64,000 bases of DNA from NCBI GenBank assembly GCA_029258975.1, contig JAPDJS010000002.1, positions 8,297-72,296 on the forward strand, in the 5' to 3' direction. Numbering within the stretch: the stretch's first letter is position 1; each line of letters starts with the position of its first letter. The position numbers and the translations under genes are program-made. The notes beneath the pieces were generated by a model. It had not been told where the DNA came from and searched no databases. It worked only from the letters and a program-made list of their open reading frames with translations. This DNA is from Thermoplasmatota archaeon (GTDB lineage: Archaea; Thermoplasmatota; B47-G6; B47-G6B; 47-G6). Positions 18,757 through 25,635 of the stretch are shown here, in pieces.

Positions 18757-19203
18757 TCACACTATGGTCACGTTGGCATATGCCGCTACGCCGTATTCTG
18801 TAACTATCGCAACCCTAGTAGGAGCAGATGTAAGCGATATTGTTACAGTAACACGTTCCCCAGGAAATGCCTTTGTTGTACTAGAGGCTGCCGAGACGGT
18901 ATACGTATATTCAGTAACATTGCCTATGAATGTCCCATCCACTAGTATGTTTGTAAGGTCTAAATTTAGAACTGTATCGCCGCGATTCTCAAATGTGATA
19001 ATCAGAACACCAGAAGAGGAGTTATAAGTAGCATTTAAAATAGAAATGATGGTATGAACTTTTGAAGATAAAATCTCAGCGTTAATTTTTTTAGCTTCAG
19101 ATAACTCATCAAGATAATTAAAATAAGATGCTCCTAAAACTCCTGCCATCAAAAGAAATGTAGAAAAGAGAACTGCAGACACCGCAATTTCACTAAACCC
19201 CAT
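18757..19203 (-). CDS. flaF: Archaellum stator protein FlaF/ArlF
   Basis: 148 residues. The N-terminus MGFSEIAVSAVLFSTFLLM forms a type IV pilin-like hydrophobic helix. A beta-sandwich external domain (GVLIITFENRGDTVLN...) follows. FlaF binds the S-layer protein and acts as stator with FlaG. Its start overlaps the end of the FlaC/D/E gene by 11 bp and is preceded by GGAGGG. Confidence 0.87.
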   Translation of the reverse strand: MGFSEIAVSAVLFSTFLLMAGVLGASYFNYLDELSEAKKINAEILSSKVHTIISILNATYNSSSGVLIITFENRGDTVLNLDLTNILVDGTFIGNVTEYTYTVSAASSTTKAFPGERVTVTISLTSAPTRVAIVTEYGVAAYANVTIV

Positions 19204-20182
19204 AGTAGCCCTCCAGGCTACGCCTTAACTTTCTAATCTCCATCTCAATGGAGTTCAGCAGATCCTTATCGATCTCTTCGCCTTTGATACGCATTATGAA
19301 GATCAATGACTTAATGTGATCTTCTGCTGGAAGTCTCCAGTCTTCTATTGTCCTCTTAATCTCTTCTTCTGGTTTCACAGTAGTGCCTCCAAATTCTGCT
19401 ACCAGTTCTTCTTCACTATAAGAGACGTCCTGAATTACACCTCTCGCATAAGCCATTAGCTGTCTCTTTGCATAATCGCTTATCCATCCTATGTCTTTGT
19501 AGTACTCTAACAGGAGAGGCAATGTTTTGCGATCTACCCTCTCTAGGAGGAAGCCGATCCATCGTAGGGTAATTGTCGTCGATATAAAGTCATTAGGTAT
19601 CTTTTCTAGGATTGGTTTGGGCGGCTTTAGTATTCCTGTTGGCTTTTCTTTCATTTTTTCTGGTATTTCTTCTACTCTCACTTCTGTTGGTTTTACTTCC
19701 CGTTTTTCTTCAACTGGTGTTGGTGGTACTTCTGGTGCCTTTTCTTCTAATGCTCCTACTATTTCTTCTATTGGTACCTCCTCTGGCTTCTCCTCCACTT
19801 TTTCTTTTGTAGGGGGTTGTGCTGGAGCCTCCACGAAAGGATTAATCTGTTGAGATACGAGTTCATATATGGACGTGAGCTTTCTTATCTGATTGTCCTT
19901 TTCCCTCAAATCATCCCTAATTGTGTCTATATCCCTTCTAAGGTTTTCCACTGCTGAGGTGAGACGTGACACACGCTCCTGAATCTCTTTAAGCGCTACC
20001 TTTATTTCGTCAAGTTCTGGGGGAGGTCCAGGTGCTGATGCTGGCATTTCCTGTGGGCCTGGAGGACCCTCTGATTCTTTTACTGGTATCACTTGCTCCT
20101 CTTCCCCTAGCAGTTCCTCCAATTCTTCTAATTCCAATTCTTCCTCTTCTTTTTCCTCCTTTTTCTTGCGACCCAAGACCAT
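19193..20182 (-). CDS. Archaellum cytoplasmic ring protein, FlaC/D/E fusion
   Basis: 329 residues combining domains that are separate genes in methanogens. An acidic N-terminus (residues 4-30) and a Pro-rich linker lead to a FlaC-type coiled coil (about 60-115). Another Pro/Glu-rich linker follows, then the FlaD/E domain from IPNDFISTTITLRWIGFLLE to about residue 325. In other euryarchaea these proteins form a cytosolic ring around the motor and connect it to chemotaxis signals. ATG 20182 is 4 nt after GGTGAC. Confidence 0.9.
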   Translation of the reverse strand: MVLGRKKKEEKEEEELELEELEELLGEEEQVIPVKESEGPPGPQEMPASAPGPPPELDEIKVALKEIQERVSRLTSAVENLRRDIDTIRDDLREKDNQIRKLTSIYELVSQQINPFVEAPAQPPTKEKVEEKPEEVPIEEIVGALEEKAPEVPPTPVEEKREVKPTEVRVEEIPEKMKEKPTGILKPPKPILEKIPNDFISTTITLRWIGFLLERVDRKTLPLLLEYYKDIGWISDYAKRQLMAYARGVIQDVSYSEEELVAEFGGTTVKPEEEIKRTIEDWRLPAEDHIKSLIFIMRIKGEEIDKDLLNSIEMEIRKLRRSLEGYYGV

Positions 20183-20236
20183 GATGGTCACCTCTTATTA
20201 TTACTTCCTCGCACCTCTTATTTTACTCTGACTCCT

Positions 20237-20872
20237 CTACGAAATTACTATGTAACGTCCAATGTAAACGTCGGGAGTCCAAGTATCAACGAGTGATGGT
20301 ATTCCCGGCTGAGGGATTATCTTTATTTGCAGCCTAGTCTGAGTGGTGAGGTTTAATCCTGCCGCAGTTGCGTTAATGTATATTCTCACAATGTCCCCAT
20401 GGTAAATTATTGGCTCAGTAACACTAAACGTCCCAGAAGAGTTCCTTATGAGTTTTACTGAGAAATGTGTAGCGTCGGCCACTATTGGCGTAGTACTAGA
20501 TGTCTCAATGCCACCCCAAACAAGGGTGGCGAGACTACTGCCATCTGTGATTTCAATGATGAGTTTTCGCAAGTCTATGGGATCGCTTCCACTAAGTACT
20601 GTCATATCCAGGAGTAGATAGTTTATCTTGGTATCCAATGTGCCAGTTGAGGAATTATATCGATCCCCAACGAGTCCCAATATTTTCACGCCGCTTGAAA
20701 CTTCTGATATGGCATTTGTAGCAACGTTTTGGGCACTTTGCTGGGCCATGTAGGTTGTTTGTATTATGACGCCAGCAGCTACTGCTGCCACTAGGATAGA
20801 CGCTATAAAGACTAGTAACCCACCAAGTCCACTTTCGGCTCTCTGGTCGCCACTGAAAGTCGCTGGCACCAC
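20237..20872 (-). CDS. Archaellin (second standard archaellin)
   Basis: A 211-residue preprotein with a class III signal peptide. Cleavage by the archaellin peptidase is expected after G15 in QRAESG-LGG, leaving the hydrophobic filament-core helix LLVFIASILVAAVAAGVIIQ. The external domain has the usual GSDPIDLRKLIIEITDG and C-terminal TQTRLQIKIIPQPGIP motifs. The start is one of two adjacent GTG codons (20872 or 20869) after GGTGAC. It shares a 76-bp identical stretch with the upstream archaellin gene. Confidence 0.93.
   Translation of the reverse strand: MVPATFSGDQRAESGLGGLLVFIASILVAAVAAGVIIQTTYMAQQSAQNVATNAISEVSSGVKILGLVGDRYNSSTGTLDTKINYLLLDMTVLSGSDPIDLRKLIIEITDGSSLATLVWGGIETSSTTPIVADATHFSVKLIRNSSGTFSVTEPIIYHGDIVRIYINATAAGLNLTTQTRLQIKIIPQPGIPSLVDTWTPDVYIGRYIVIS
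20739..20814 (-). repeat. 76-bp identical segment shared by two archaellin genes (copy 1)
   Basis: Bases 20739-20814 are identical to 21430-21505. The segment encodes the filament-core helix just after the peptidase site. The rest of the two genes is clearly diverged, so recent gene conversion or recombination between the copies is likely. Confidence 0.9.
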
Positions 20873-20915
20873 TAGTCACCACTAGAAATAAACTAGGAAG
20901 GAGGAACTGCTAGGT

Positions 20916-21581
20916 TTATACTAGTGATACGTACGTCTTTCCTGCGAATGTAGCTGGTGTGGTAAACTCTTCAAGGGTTGGTACTCCGTGCTTAGGTATA
21001 ATCTTTATAGTAACTTCCGTCTGGGGTCCAATACTCCACCCTTCAACACTAATCACAATCTTAAGAAGGGTCCCTTGAGTAACTACTGGAGATGTTTTAC
21101 TGAACTGATTATTGGGATCTCTAAGAACTACTACTGTGAAATCTGTGTTAGCAGTTGCGTTTTCTTCGGCAGAAGTAATGTCTGTGAGAGTTGTGTTGGC
21201 AGCCCCCAACCAGCTATAGTCTAACTTCAGGTTCGCTTCATGAGTTCCATCAGTAATTTCAATTATTGTGTTGTTGAGATCTATAGCATCACTACCTGCA
21301 TGTAGCGCAACTTTTAGGTAGATGTATTTAAGCGTATTAGTGGTATTATCCACTTTGCCTTCTACGCTTAGAATCTTAAAGCCATTAGATACATCTTTAA
21401 TCGATAGCTCCGCTGTAGTTTGTGCTCTCTGCTGGGCCATGTAGGTTGTTTGTATTATGACGCCAGCAGCTACTGCTGCCACTAGGATAGACGCTATAAA
21501 GACTAACAGGGCTCCCATACCGCTCTCAGCACGGCGGTCCGCAATAAAGCGGCGGAAGCCTTCAAATCTTGGTCTAGGCAT
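20916..21581 (-). CDS. Archaellin (first standard archaellin)
   Basis: A 221-residue preprotein. Expected cleavage is after G21 in RRAESG-MGALLVF, followed by the conserved hydrophobic core helix. The external domain carries GSDAIDLNNTIIEITDG and a C-terminal EVTIKIIPKHGVPTLEEF, both typical of euryarchaeal archaellins. It is preceded by a long structured leader (21582-21961) and followed after 43 bp by a second archaellin. It is probably the first gene of the main fla transcript. Confidence 0.94.
   Translation of the reverse strand: MPRPRFEGFRRFIADRRAESGMGALLVFIASILVAAVAAGVIIQTTYMAQQRAQTTAELSIKDVSNGFKILSVEGKVDNTTNTLKYIYLKVALHAGSDAIDLNNTIIEITDGTHEANLKLDYSWLGAANTTLTDITSAEENATANTDFTVVVLRDPNNQFSKTSPVVTQGTLLKIVISVEGWSIGPQTEVTIKIIPKHGVPTLEEFTTPATFAGKTYVSLV
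21430..21505 (-). repeat. 76-bp identical segment shared by two archaellin genes (copy 2)
   Basis: Identical to 20739-20814. See that entry. Confidence 0.9.
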
Positions 21582-21671
21582 TTCTCACTCACCCCAATCC
21601 CTATCGAACGGCTTCACCTCCCTCCTTTTTAGGAGGGAAATTAAACGGGGGTTGAACCCCGGGGAGGATCC

Positions 21672-21696
21672 GCCTGTTTTCCACCGGCGCCTCAGG
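21672..21696 (-). repeat. 25-bp inverted repeat, left copy, flanking the archaellin segment
   Basis: Bases 21672-21696 are the exact reverse complement of 23891-23915. On the minus strand this copy begins CCTGAGGCGCC and ends GGAAAACAGGC. The repeat has short terminal arms CCTG and CAGG and an internal GGCGCC palindrome. The identity stops sharply on both sides. See the finding on a possible invertible segment. Confidence 0.95.
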
Positions 21697-21799
21697 TTAC
21701 AGACGGACCCTCCCAAATTGATACTCCTGACTTCAGCTTAAATAATGTTTACGCAGAAAATCTTGGTGTATTATAATCAAATTTAAGTTTACTCTCTGA

Positions 21800-21815
21800 T
21801 TATCAAAATTGATAA
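21800..21815. promoter_or_regulatory. Palindromic candidate operator TTATCA-N4-TGATAA before the standard archaellins
   Basis: TTATCA AAAT TGATAA is a perfect inverted repeat with 4-nt spacer. The right half extended is TGATAACC, identical to the right half upstream of the first winged-helix gene (25575-25582). It lies just upstream of a TATA-like stretch for the minus-strand archaellin gene, the position expected of an activator site. Confidence 0.5.
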
Positions 21816-21961
21816 CCATAGAACTTGTCAAATCAAAAATTCAAAAACCAAAGAAAACTTGAGAGTATATATGGGTGTCTGTATGAATTTCATAAAATGA
21901 TATTCAGAATCTAAAATTAGGAGAGATGCTAAAAGCAAAAATAAAGACAAAGATGAGGAAA

Positions 21962-22270
21962 CTAAAAAGAGTTCTTTGATAATATCCAATGAGTAAGCGA
22001 TTCTGTAAAGTCAAACATATCTAGTTCTTCTTTACCGCTTTTCATTAGCCATATGAGGCGCATTGCCTTCATGTGATCCTCGAAATCCATGAACCCCTTA
22101 GTCTCATTGCTTTCTGGGAGCATTTTTATGCACGTAACTATGTCCACAAGATCTTCTCTGGATATTACTCCTAATTTCTCATAATACGCAGCTACGCGTT
22201 GCGCTTCCTCTCTTCCAAGATTTTTCACAAGATGTTTTGCCAGCGCTAGTTTATACAATAGCTCAATCAC
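21962..22270 (-). CDS. Stand-alone diverged FlaD/E-like domain protein
   Basis: 102 residues. AAYYEKLGVISREDLVD parallels LEYYKDIGWISDYAKRQ of the FlaC/D/E protein in this window. DHMKAMRLIWLMKSGKEELD parallels DHIKSLIFIMRIKGEEIDKD. I infer a shortened FlaD/E domain without coiled coil. The start is GTG 6 nt after GGTGCA. It lies 12 bp after the large archaellin, inside the segment bounded by the inverted repeats, so it probably serves that archaellin's motor state or assembly. Confidence 0.6.
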   Translation of the reverse strand: MIELLYKLALAKHLVKNLGREEAQRVAAYYEKLGVISREDLVDIVTCIKMLPESNETKGFMDFEDHMKAMRLIWLMKSGKEELDMFDFTESLTHWILSKNSF

Positions 22271-22282
22271 CGTTATTGCACC

Positions 22283-23638
22283 TCAGACGAGGTTCACATA
22301 GCGATCGCCAAAGAATGGAGGTACTGTAAACTCTTCAATCAATGGATATCCATTTGGTGGGATTATTTTAATAAAGACGTTTGTACCAGGCTTCATGTCT
22401 AGCCCAATGGCTGAGGCATTTATGAATATCAGTATAATGTCTCCTGAAGTCACTATAGGATACTCTGGACTGAAGACACCGCCAACGTCTAATATTGGAT
22501 ACGCCGAAAAGTGCTCGGCATCTGCAGAGTTCTTAGTAGTATAATAGTCCGTCATATCTTGGCTTAAGTTCATTGTGAGCGATACTTCAGTCTGACCGTC
22601 TGTGATTTCTATTACGGTTTGTCCAAGATCTACTCTGTCAACACCGCCCATAAGGCTAAGCTTTATCATCAAGAACTCTAGACGATCCGAGTAGAAGTCT
22701 ATGGGCATCATGTATACAACAACATAAACTCTTTCTACGGTATGATTGCCGTTATCGTCAAGACCTACGAGTATTGGTCTTGATAGAAGTGTCTGGTAGT
22801 CTTTAGCAAATACGTCGACCTTTACATACGCTGTAGGAACATTAAAGATTACACGACCACTAACGTCTGTAATTGCAACTTTTTGACCTCCAGCCCATAT
22901 TATGCGAACAGTAGCTCCGGATATAGGTAACTGTGATCTAAGATCTTTGACATCAATAATTAGCTCTGAAATTCCTATTTCTATTAAGTTTACCTCTAGA
23001 GTTACGTTGTTATAAGGTGCCGAGGTTCCAAAAGTCGATGATGTTATCGTAAACTCTTGAGGCACATAATAACCGTTAGCCTCCGCATAAATCTTGATCG
23101 TCTGAATAGAGTACTGAGAGACGTTAACGTAGATGATTCCTACTCCAGTCTCATTTGTTGTTGTTGTCTCGATATTAACCAGCTTGTTATTGTTATCATA
23201 CTCATAAACATAAACAGTAGCTCCTGATAACGGGTTGTTACTCAGTGCATCATATACTGTAGTTATAACGTAAAATCCATATGATTGTGTTGCAGAGTCA
23301 TTATTCGTTGTTACATTAGTAATCAGTATTTCTTCGGTTGCTAGAACTTCACGCTTTGTAATGTGCTCTCCAACAAGACTCATTAACTCATCTGCTCCTG
23401 GAAGCAGCCTATCTCCTGCAACATTCTTTATGGCAAATGTACCTGAAACCATGTAAAGAATCTGTTCTGAGCTTCTTTCAGCCTGCTGTCTGAAGAGGTT
23501 TACAGCATTTATAAGAACTGCAGCCGCCATTGCTGAAACTATGAGGAAAGCAATGAATATAATTAGGGTACCCATACCTATGTCTGCCCTTTCGTTGTTC
23601 ACAAACCTTCTAATGATATTGTACATTCTCGCTATCAT
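22283..23638 (-). CDS. Large archaellin with inserted carboxypeptidase-regulatory-like domains
   Basis: 451 residues, about twice the size of its neighbours. A class III signal with expected cleavage after G21 (ERADIG-MGTLII) leads to a core helix. The C-terminal 130 residues match the other archaellins (GGVDRVDLGQTVIEITDG, TNVFIKIIPPNGYPLIEEF). Between them, about residues 110-310 hold two beta-rich repeats (TTVYDALSNNPLSGATVYVY and DLRSQLPISGATVRIIWAGG), the signature of CarboxypepD_reg/Ig-like surface domains. ATG is 5 nt after GGTGAT and overlaps the stop of the upstream small ORF as ATGA. It is likely a minor, cap, hook or adhesive filament subunit. Confidence 0.85.
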   Translation of the reverse strand: MIARMYNIIRRFVNNERADIGMGTLIIFIAFLIVSAMAAAVLINAVNLFRQQAERSSEQILYMVSGTFAIKNVAGDRLLPGADELMSLVGEHITKREVLATEEILITNVTTNNDSATQSYGFYVITTVYDALSNNPLSGATVYVYEYDNNNKLVNIETTTTNETGVGIIYVNVSQYSIQTIKIYAEANGYYVPQEFTITSSTFGTSAPYNNVTLEVNLIEIGISELIIDVKDLRSQLPISGATVRIIWAGGQKVAITDVSGRVIFNVPTAYVKVDVFAKDYQTLLSRPILVGLDDNGNHTVERVYVVVYMMPIDFYSDRLEFLMIKLSLMGGVDRVDLGQTVIEITDGQTEVSLTMNLSQDMTDYYTTKNSADAEHFSAYPILDVGGVFSPEYPIVTSGDIILIFINASAIGLDMKPGTNVFIKIIPPNGYPLIEEFTVPPFFGDRYVNLV

Positions 23639-23865
23639 TGGACATCACCTCCCAGGATCCCTTCAGAAACAGTTCTGAGGACTTTTGTGTCTAAGGTTCC
23701 TAGAGGATATGTCCTCTTGGAAATATGTCCAGTAGCGTGGAGAACGTACGTTCTTACTGTTCTCTTTGTTAAACCCTTCGGCTGATCTTCAGAAAATCCC
23801 CTACCGCGAGGGTTCGTAAGAATATCATTAAAGATATGTTCAACACCTAACCTATCAACCATCAA
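23635..23865 (-). CDS. Small ORF of unknown function coupled to the large archaellin
   Basis: Up to 76 codons (TTG 23865 or ATG 23862), ending TGA in a 4-nt ATGA overlap with the archaellin start, which is typical of real coupled genes in archaea. The product is hydrophilic and basic (TKRTVRTYVLHATGHISKRT) with no recognisable domain. It begins directly after the right copy of the inverted repeat and its ribosome-binding site is weak. It may be a genuine small protein, a leader ORF, or chance coding in a long leader. Confidence 0.35.
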   Translation of the reverse strand: MMVDRLGVEHIFNDILTNPRGRGFSEDQPKGLTKRTVRTYVLHATGHISKRTYPLGTLDTKVLRTVSEGILGGDVQ

Positions 23866-23890
23866 GATCCTAACCTACCTGGGGGCCCGT

Positions 23891-23915
23891 CCTGAGGCGC
23901 CGGTGGAAAACAGGC
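23891..23915 (+). repeat. 25-bp inverted repeat, right copy, flanking the archaellin segment
   Basis: Exact reverse complement of 21672-21696. It lies between the promoter region of the large archaellin (23935-24020) and the start of the small ORF, so it should be transcribed as part of the 5' leader on the minus strand. Confidence 0.95.
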
Positions 23916-23919
23916 AATG

Positions 23920-24020
23920 GGGTAAATATCACTCAATGATTATCATTAATGAAAATCACTTATAAAACTTACTTTGTGGTTGGTTTTATAAATGATTTAT
24001 ATATAAGGAGAAATGGACCT
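23920..24020 (-). promoter_or_regulatory. Promoter region of the large archaellin unit
   Basis: The minus strand contains several TATA-like boxes: around 23997-24008 (TATATATAAATC), 23981-23989 (TTTATAAAA) and 23958-23967 (GTTTTATAAG). Immediately downstream of the last lies GATTATCA-TTAA-TGAAAATC (23938-23957), one mismatch from a perfect copy of the palindrome seen at 21800. Overlapping TATA elements and an operator-like palindrome suggest regulated transcription. Confidence 0.5.
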
Positions 24021-24036
24021 CGGGCTAAGAACAAAA

Positions 24037-24048
24037 CTTTATAAAAAT
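24037..24048 (+). promoter_or_regulatory. TATA box of tRNA-Pro
   Basis: CTTTATAAAAAT lies about 35-45 bp before the mature 5' end of the tRNA, which leaves room for a short leader removed by RNase P. Confidence 0.55.
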
Positions 24049-24081
24049 CGTGGGTTTTCGTAAATAGTAGCTCAAAAATAT

Positions 24082-24157
24082 GGGGCCGTGGGGTAGCTTG
24101 GTATCCTTCCGGCCTTGGGAGCCGGCGACCCGAGTTCAAATCTCGGCGGCCCCACCA
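24082..24157 (+). tRNA. tRNA-Pro (UGG)
   Basis: The acceptor arms GGGGCCG and CGGCCCC pair perfectly. The anticodon arm is CCGGC-CTTGGGA-GCCGG, giving anticodon UGG. The T-arm reads CCGAG-TTCAAAT-CTCGG. The CCA end is encoded (24155-24157). No intron is present. Confidence 0.97.
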
Positions 24158-24162
24158 TTATA

Positions 24163-25479
24163 TTACTTCCGTTTTTTCCTACGTTGCATACCCGCAATAA
24201 AAATGAGAGCTAAAGCCATGACTATAGAAGAGTATAGCATCAAAGGGCTTATTGATATTCCCCCGCCCTCACCAATAGACACTATTCTCTTGTCCAAAAG
24301 GCCGACGTATATATTTTTGCCATATATTATAGGCCCGCTCAATCCTTTAATTAAATTTAACCCTGCAGAGATCTTCCAATACTCAAATCTCGCTCCTGCA
24401 AACTCCGCTCTATTCCAGATTATTGTTCCAGTTTTCTTATCTATACAATATATGTAGCCATAATCGTCAACTAGATACACATAATTTTTAGACACAGCAA
24501 TTGTAGATGAGGATTCATGGTTTAGTGCCGTTGACCAAATGATATCTCCCGTATCTTTATCTATGCAATACACATAAGTATCTGCAGAAGCCACAAATAC
24601 AAATGTCTCAGAAACAGCAGGGCCTCCAAGGGCAGGACCCCTTAATTTAACACTCCAAACAAGATTTAGATTTTCATCTAAAGCATAAACAAAACTTTCG
24701 CTAGTTGTAAAATAAATTCGTCCTTCGCTGTAGATTAACGCCCCTACAATCCCTCCTCTGATCATTGTAAGATTAAAAACCATTTTAGTGATATTCCACG
24801 TAGTTTTATCTAATTTGATAATTCTTCCCCTATATGTTCCTATATATACGTACCTTTTTCCATCATATGCGGCTTTTGCCCATATGTACTCTCTAAAATG
24901 ATATGTCTTAACTATTTCCCTTTTTTCGATATCAAAAACATATATCCTCCCAGTATCGTCAAAGAATATGAGGTATCTATCGTCCACTAAAGTTGGAGTA
25001 ATCGCCGTTTCATTTTCAAGTTCGTATTTCCATAAAATTTTTCCTGTATATGCATCAAGTGAGAAAATAGCCCCATCCCTAATAAGTACATAAAGCTTTC
25101 CCTTACTATAGACGGGAGATGCAATTATTCCTCCCACGGGATTTATTGCAGCCCAGGTAAATGGTAAGGCTACTTGTGTTTCCCAAATTTTTGAGCCAAG
25201 CTCAGTACTAATCGCATAGACCTTACCATCCATTGACGTTACATAAATTATGCCATTTACAGCTATAGGCCTTGCAGCTACAATATCGCCAGCATATTGA
25301 GTCCACAAAATAGTATCTATTTTTGAAGAGTATTCTGGATAGTACGAGGTATTCTTCTCGTCAAATCTTTCACATACCCAGTCCAATTGTTCTGTAGCTC
25401 CAACAAAAATTTGTGAGATGAAGATTATGAAAAACAACAGAACTTTCAACATCCTTGACCTTGGGTTTCTTCCACTCAT
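24163..25479 (-). CDS. Secreted or membrane-tethered PQQ-type beta-propeller protein
   Basis: 438 residues. An N-terminal signal-like helix (LKVLLFFIIFISQIFVGA) is followed by about seven PQQ-like repeats with the A-x-D-x-x-TG-x-x-x-W pattern (for example SLDAYTGKILWKYE and CIDKKTGTIIWNR). A single C-terminal membrane helix (ISPLMLYSSIVMALALIFIAG) precedes a basic RRKKRK tail. The topology is an outside propeller with a C-terminal anchor. A BamB-like scaffold or binding role is possible, and no quinoprotein active-site residues are evident. ATG 25479 follows GAGGAG. It converges on tRNA-Pro 5 bp away. Confidence 0.85.
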   Translation of the reverse strand: MSGRNPRSRMLKVLLFFIIFISQIFVGATEQLDWVCERFDEKNTSYYPEYSSKIDTILWTQYAGDIVAARPIAVNGIIYVTSMDGKVYAISTELGSKIWETQVALPFTWAAINPVGGIIASPVYSKGKLYVLIRDGAIFSLDAYTGKILWKYELENETAITPTLVDDRYLIFFDDTGRIYVFDIEKREIVKTYHFREYIWAKAAYDGKRYVYIGTYRGRIIKLDKTTWNITKMVFNLTMIRGGIVGALIYSEGRIYFTTSESFVYALDENLNLVWSVKLRGPALGGPAVSETFVFVASADTYVYCIDKDTGDIIWSTALNHESSSTIAVSKNYVYLVDDYGYIYCIDKKTGTIIWNRAEFAGARFEYWKISAGLNLIKGLSGPIIYGKNIYVGLLDKRIVSIGEGGGISISPLMLYSSIVMALALIFIAGMQRRKKRK

Positions 25480-25564
25480 ATTAACTCCTCTAACCGTGCT
25501 CCATGTTAAGTCGTAACTTAAATATACCATTTGACGTAATAAAATAAAGTTAAGTATCTCCTCA

Positions 25565-25580
25565 ATATCAACTCTGATAA
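25565..25580. promoter_or_regulatory. Candidate operator ATATCA-N4-TGATAA upstream of winged-helix regulator 1
   Basis: An inverted repeat with the same geometry as the site at 21800, followed by CC as there. A TATA-like box (TTGTTATAAAG, about 25592-25602) lies about 12 bp downstream. A half-site CAATATCAACT recurs upstream of the second regulator (26054-26064). Confidence 0.5.
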
Positions 25581-25635
25581 CCTCAAGATAATTGTTATAA
25601 AGTGTTAGTCAAAAAGTGTATTGTCGGTGAGAATC

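Larger units (their letters stand above)
21582..21961 (-). promoter_or_regulatory. Structured leader and promoter region of the standard archaellin genes
   Basis: A gene-free stretch of 380 bp. Reading the minus strand toward the archaellin, the palindrome at 21800-21815 comes first, then an AT-rich promoter-like stretch (about 21760-21795). Three hairpins follow. The first is a 16-bp stem (21697-21712 pairing with 21661-21676, one G-U at the lower stem and one higher). Its loop plus one stem arm holds the 25-bp inverted repeat. The second is GGGG-UUCAA-CCCC at about 21646-21662. The third is CCCTCCT-AAAA-AGGAGGG at about 21623-21641, just before AGGTGAAG. The third could mask or present the ribosome-binding area. 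The farther part (21830-21961) shows nothing clear. Confidence 0.55.

Noticed and set aside
20655..20882. 75-codon frame overlapping the start of the second archaellin
   Set aside because: It is in another frame of the conserved archaellin signal and core-helix region. The product is Trp/Ser-rich and unlike any protein.
21582..21720. tRNA-like or known riboswitch in the archaellin leader (GGGGTTCAACCCC resembles a T-arm)
   Set aside because: No cloverleaf can be completed, and I could not match the hairpins to any riboswitch class I know.
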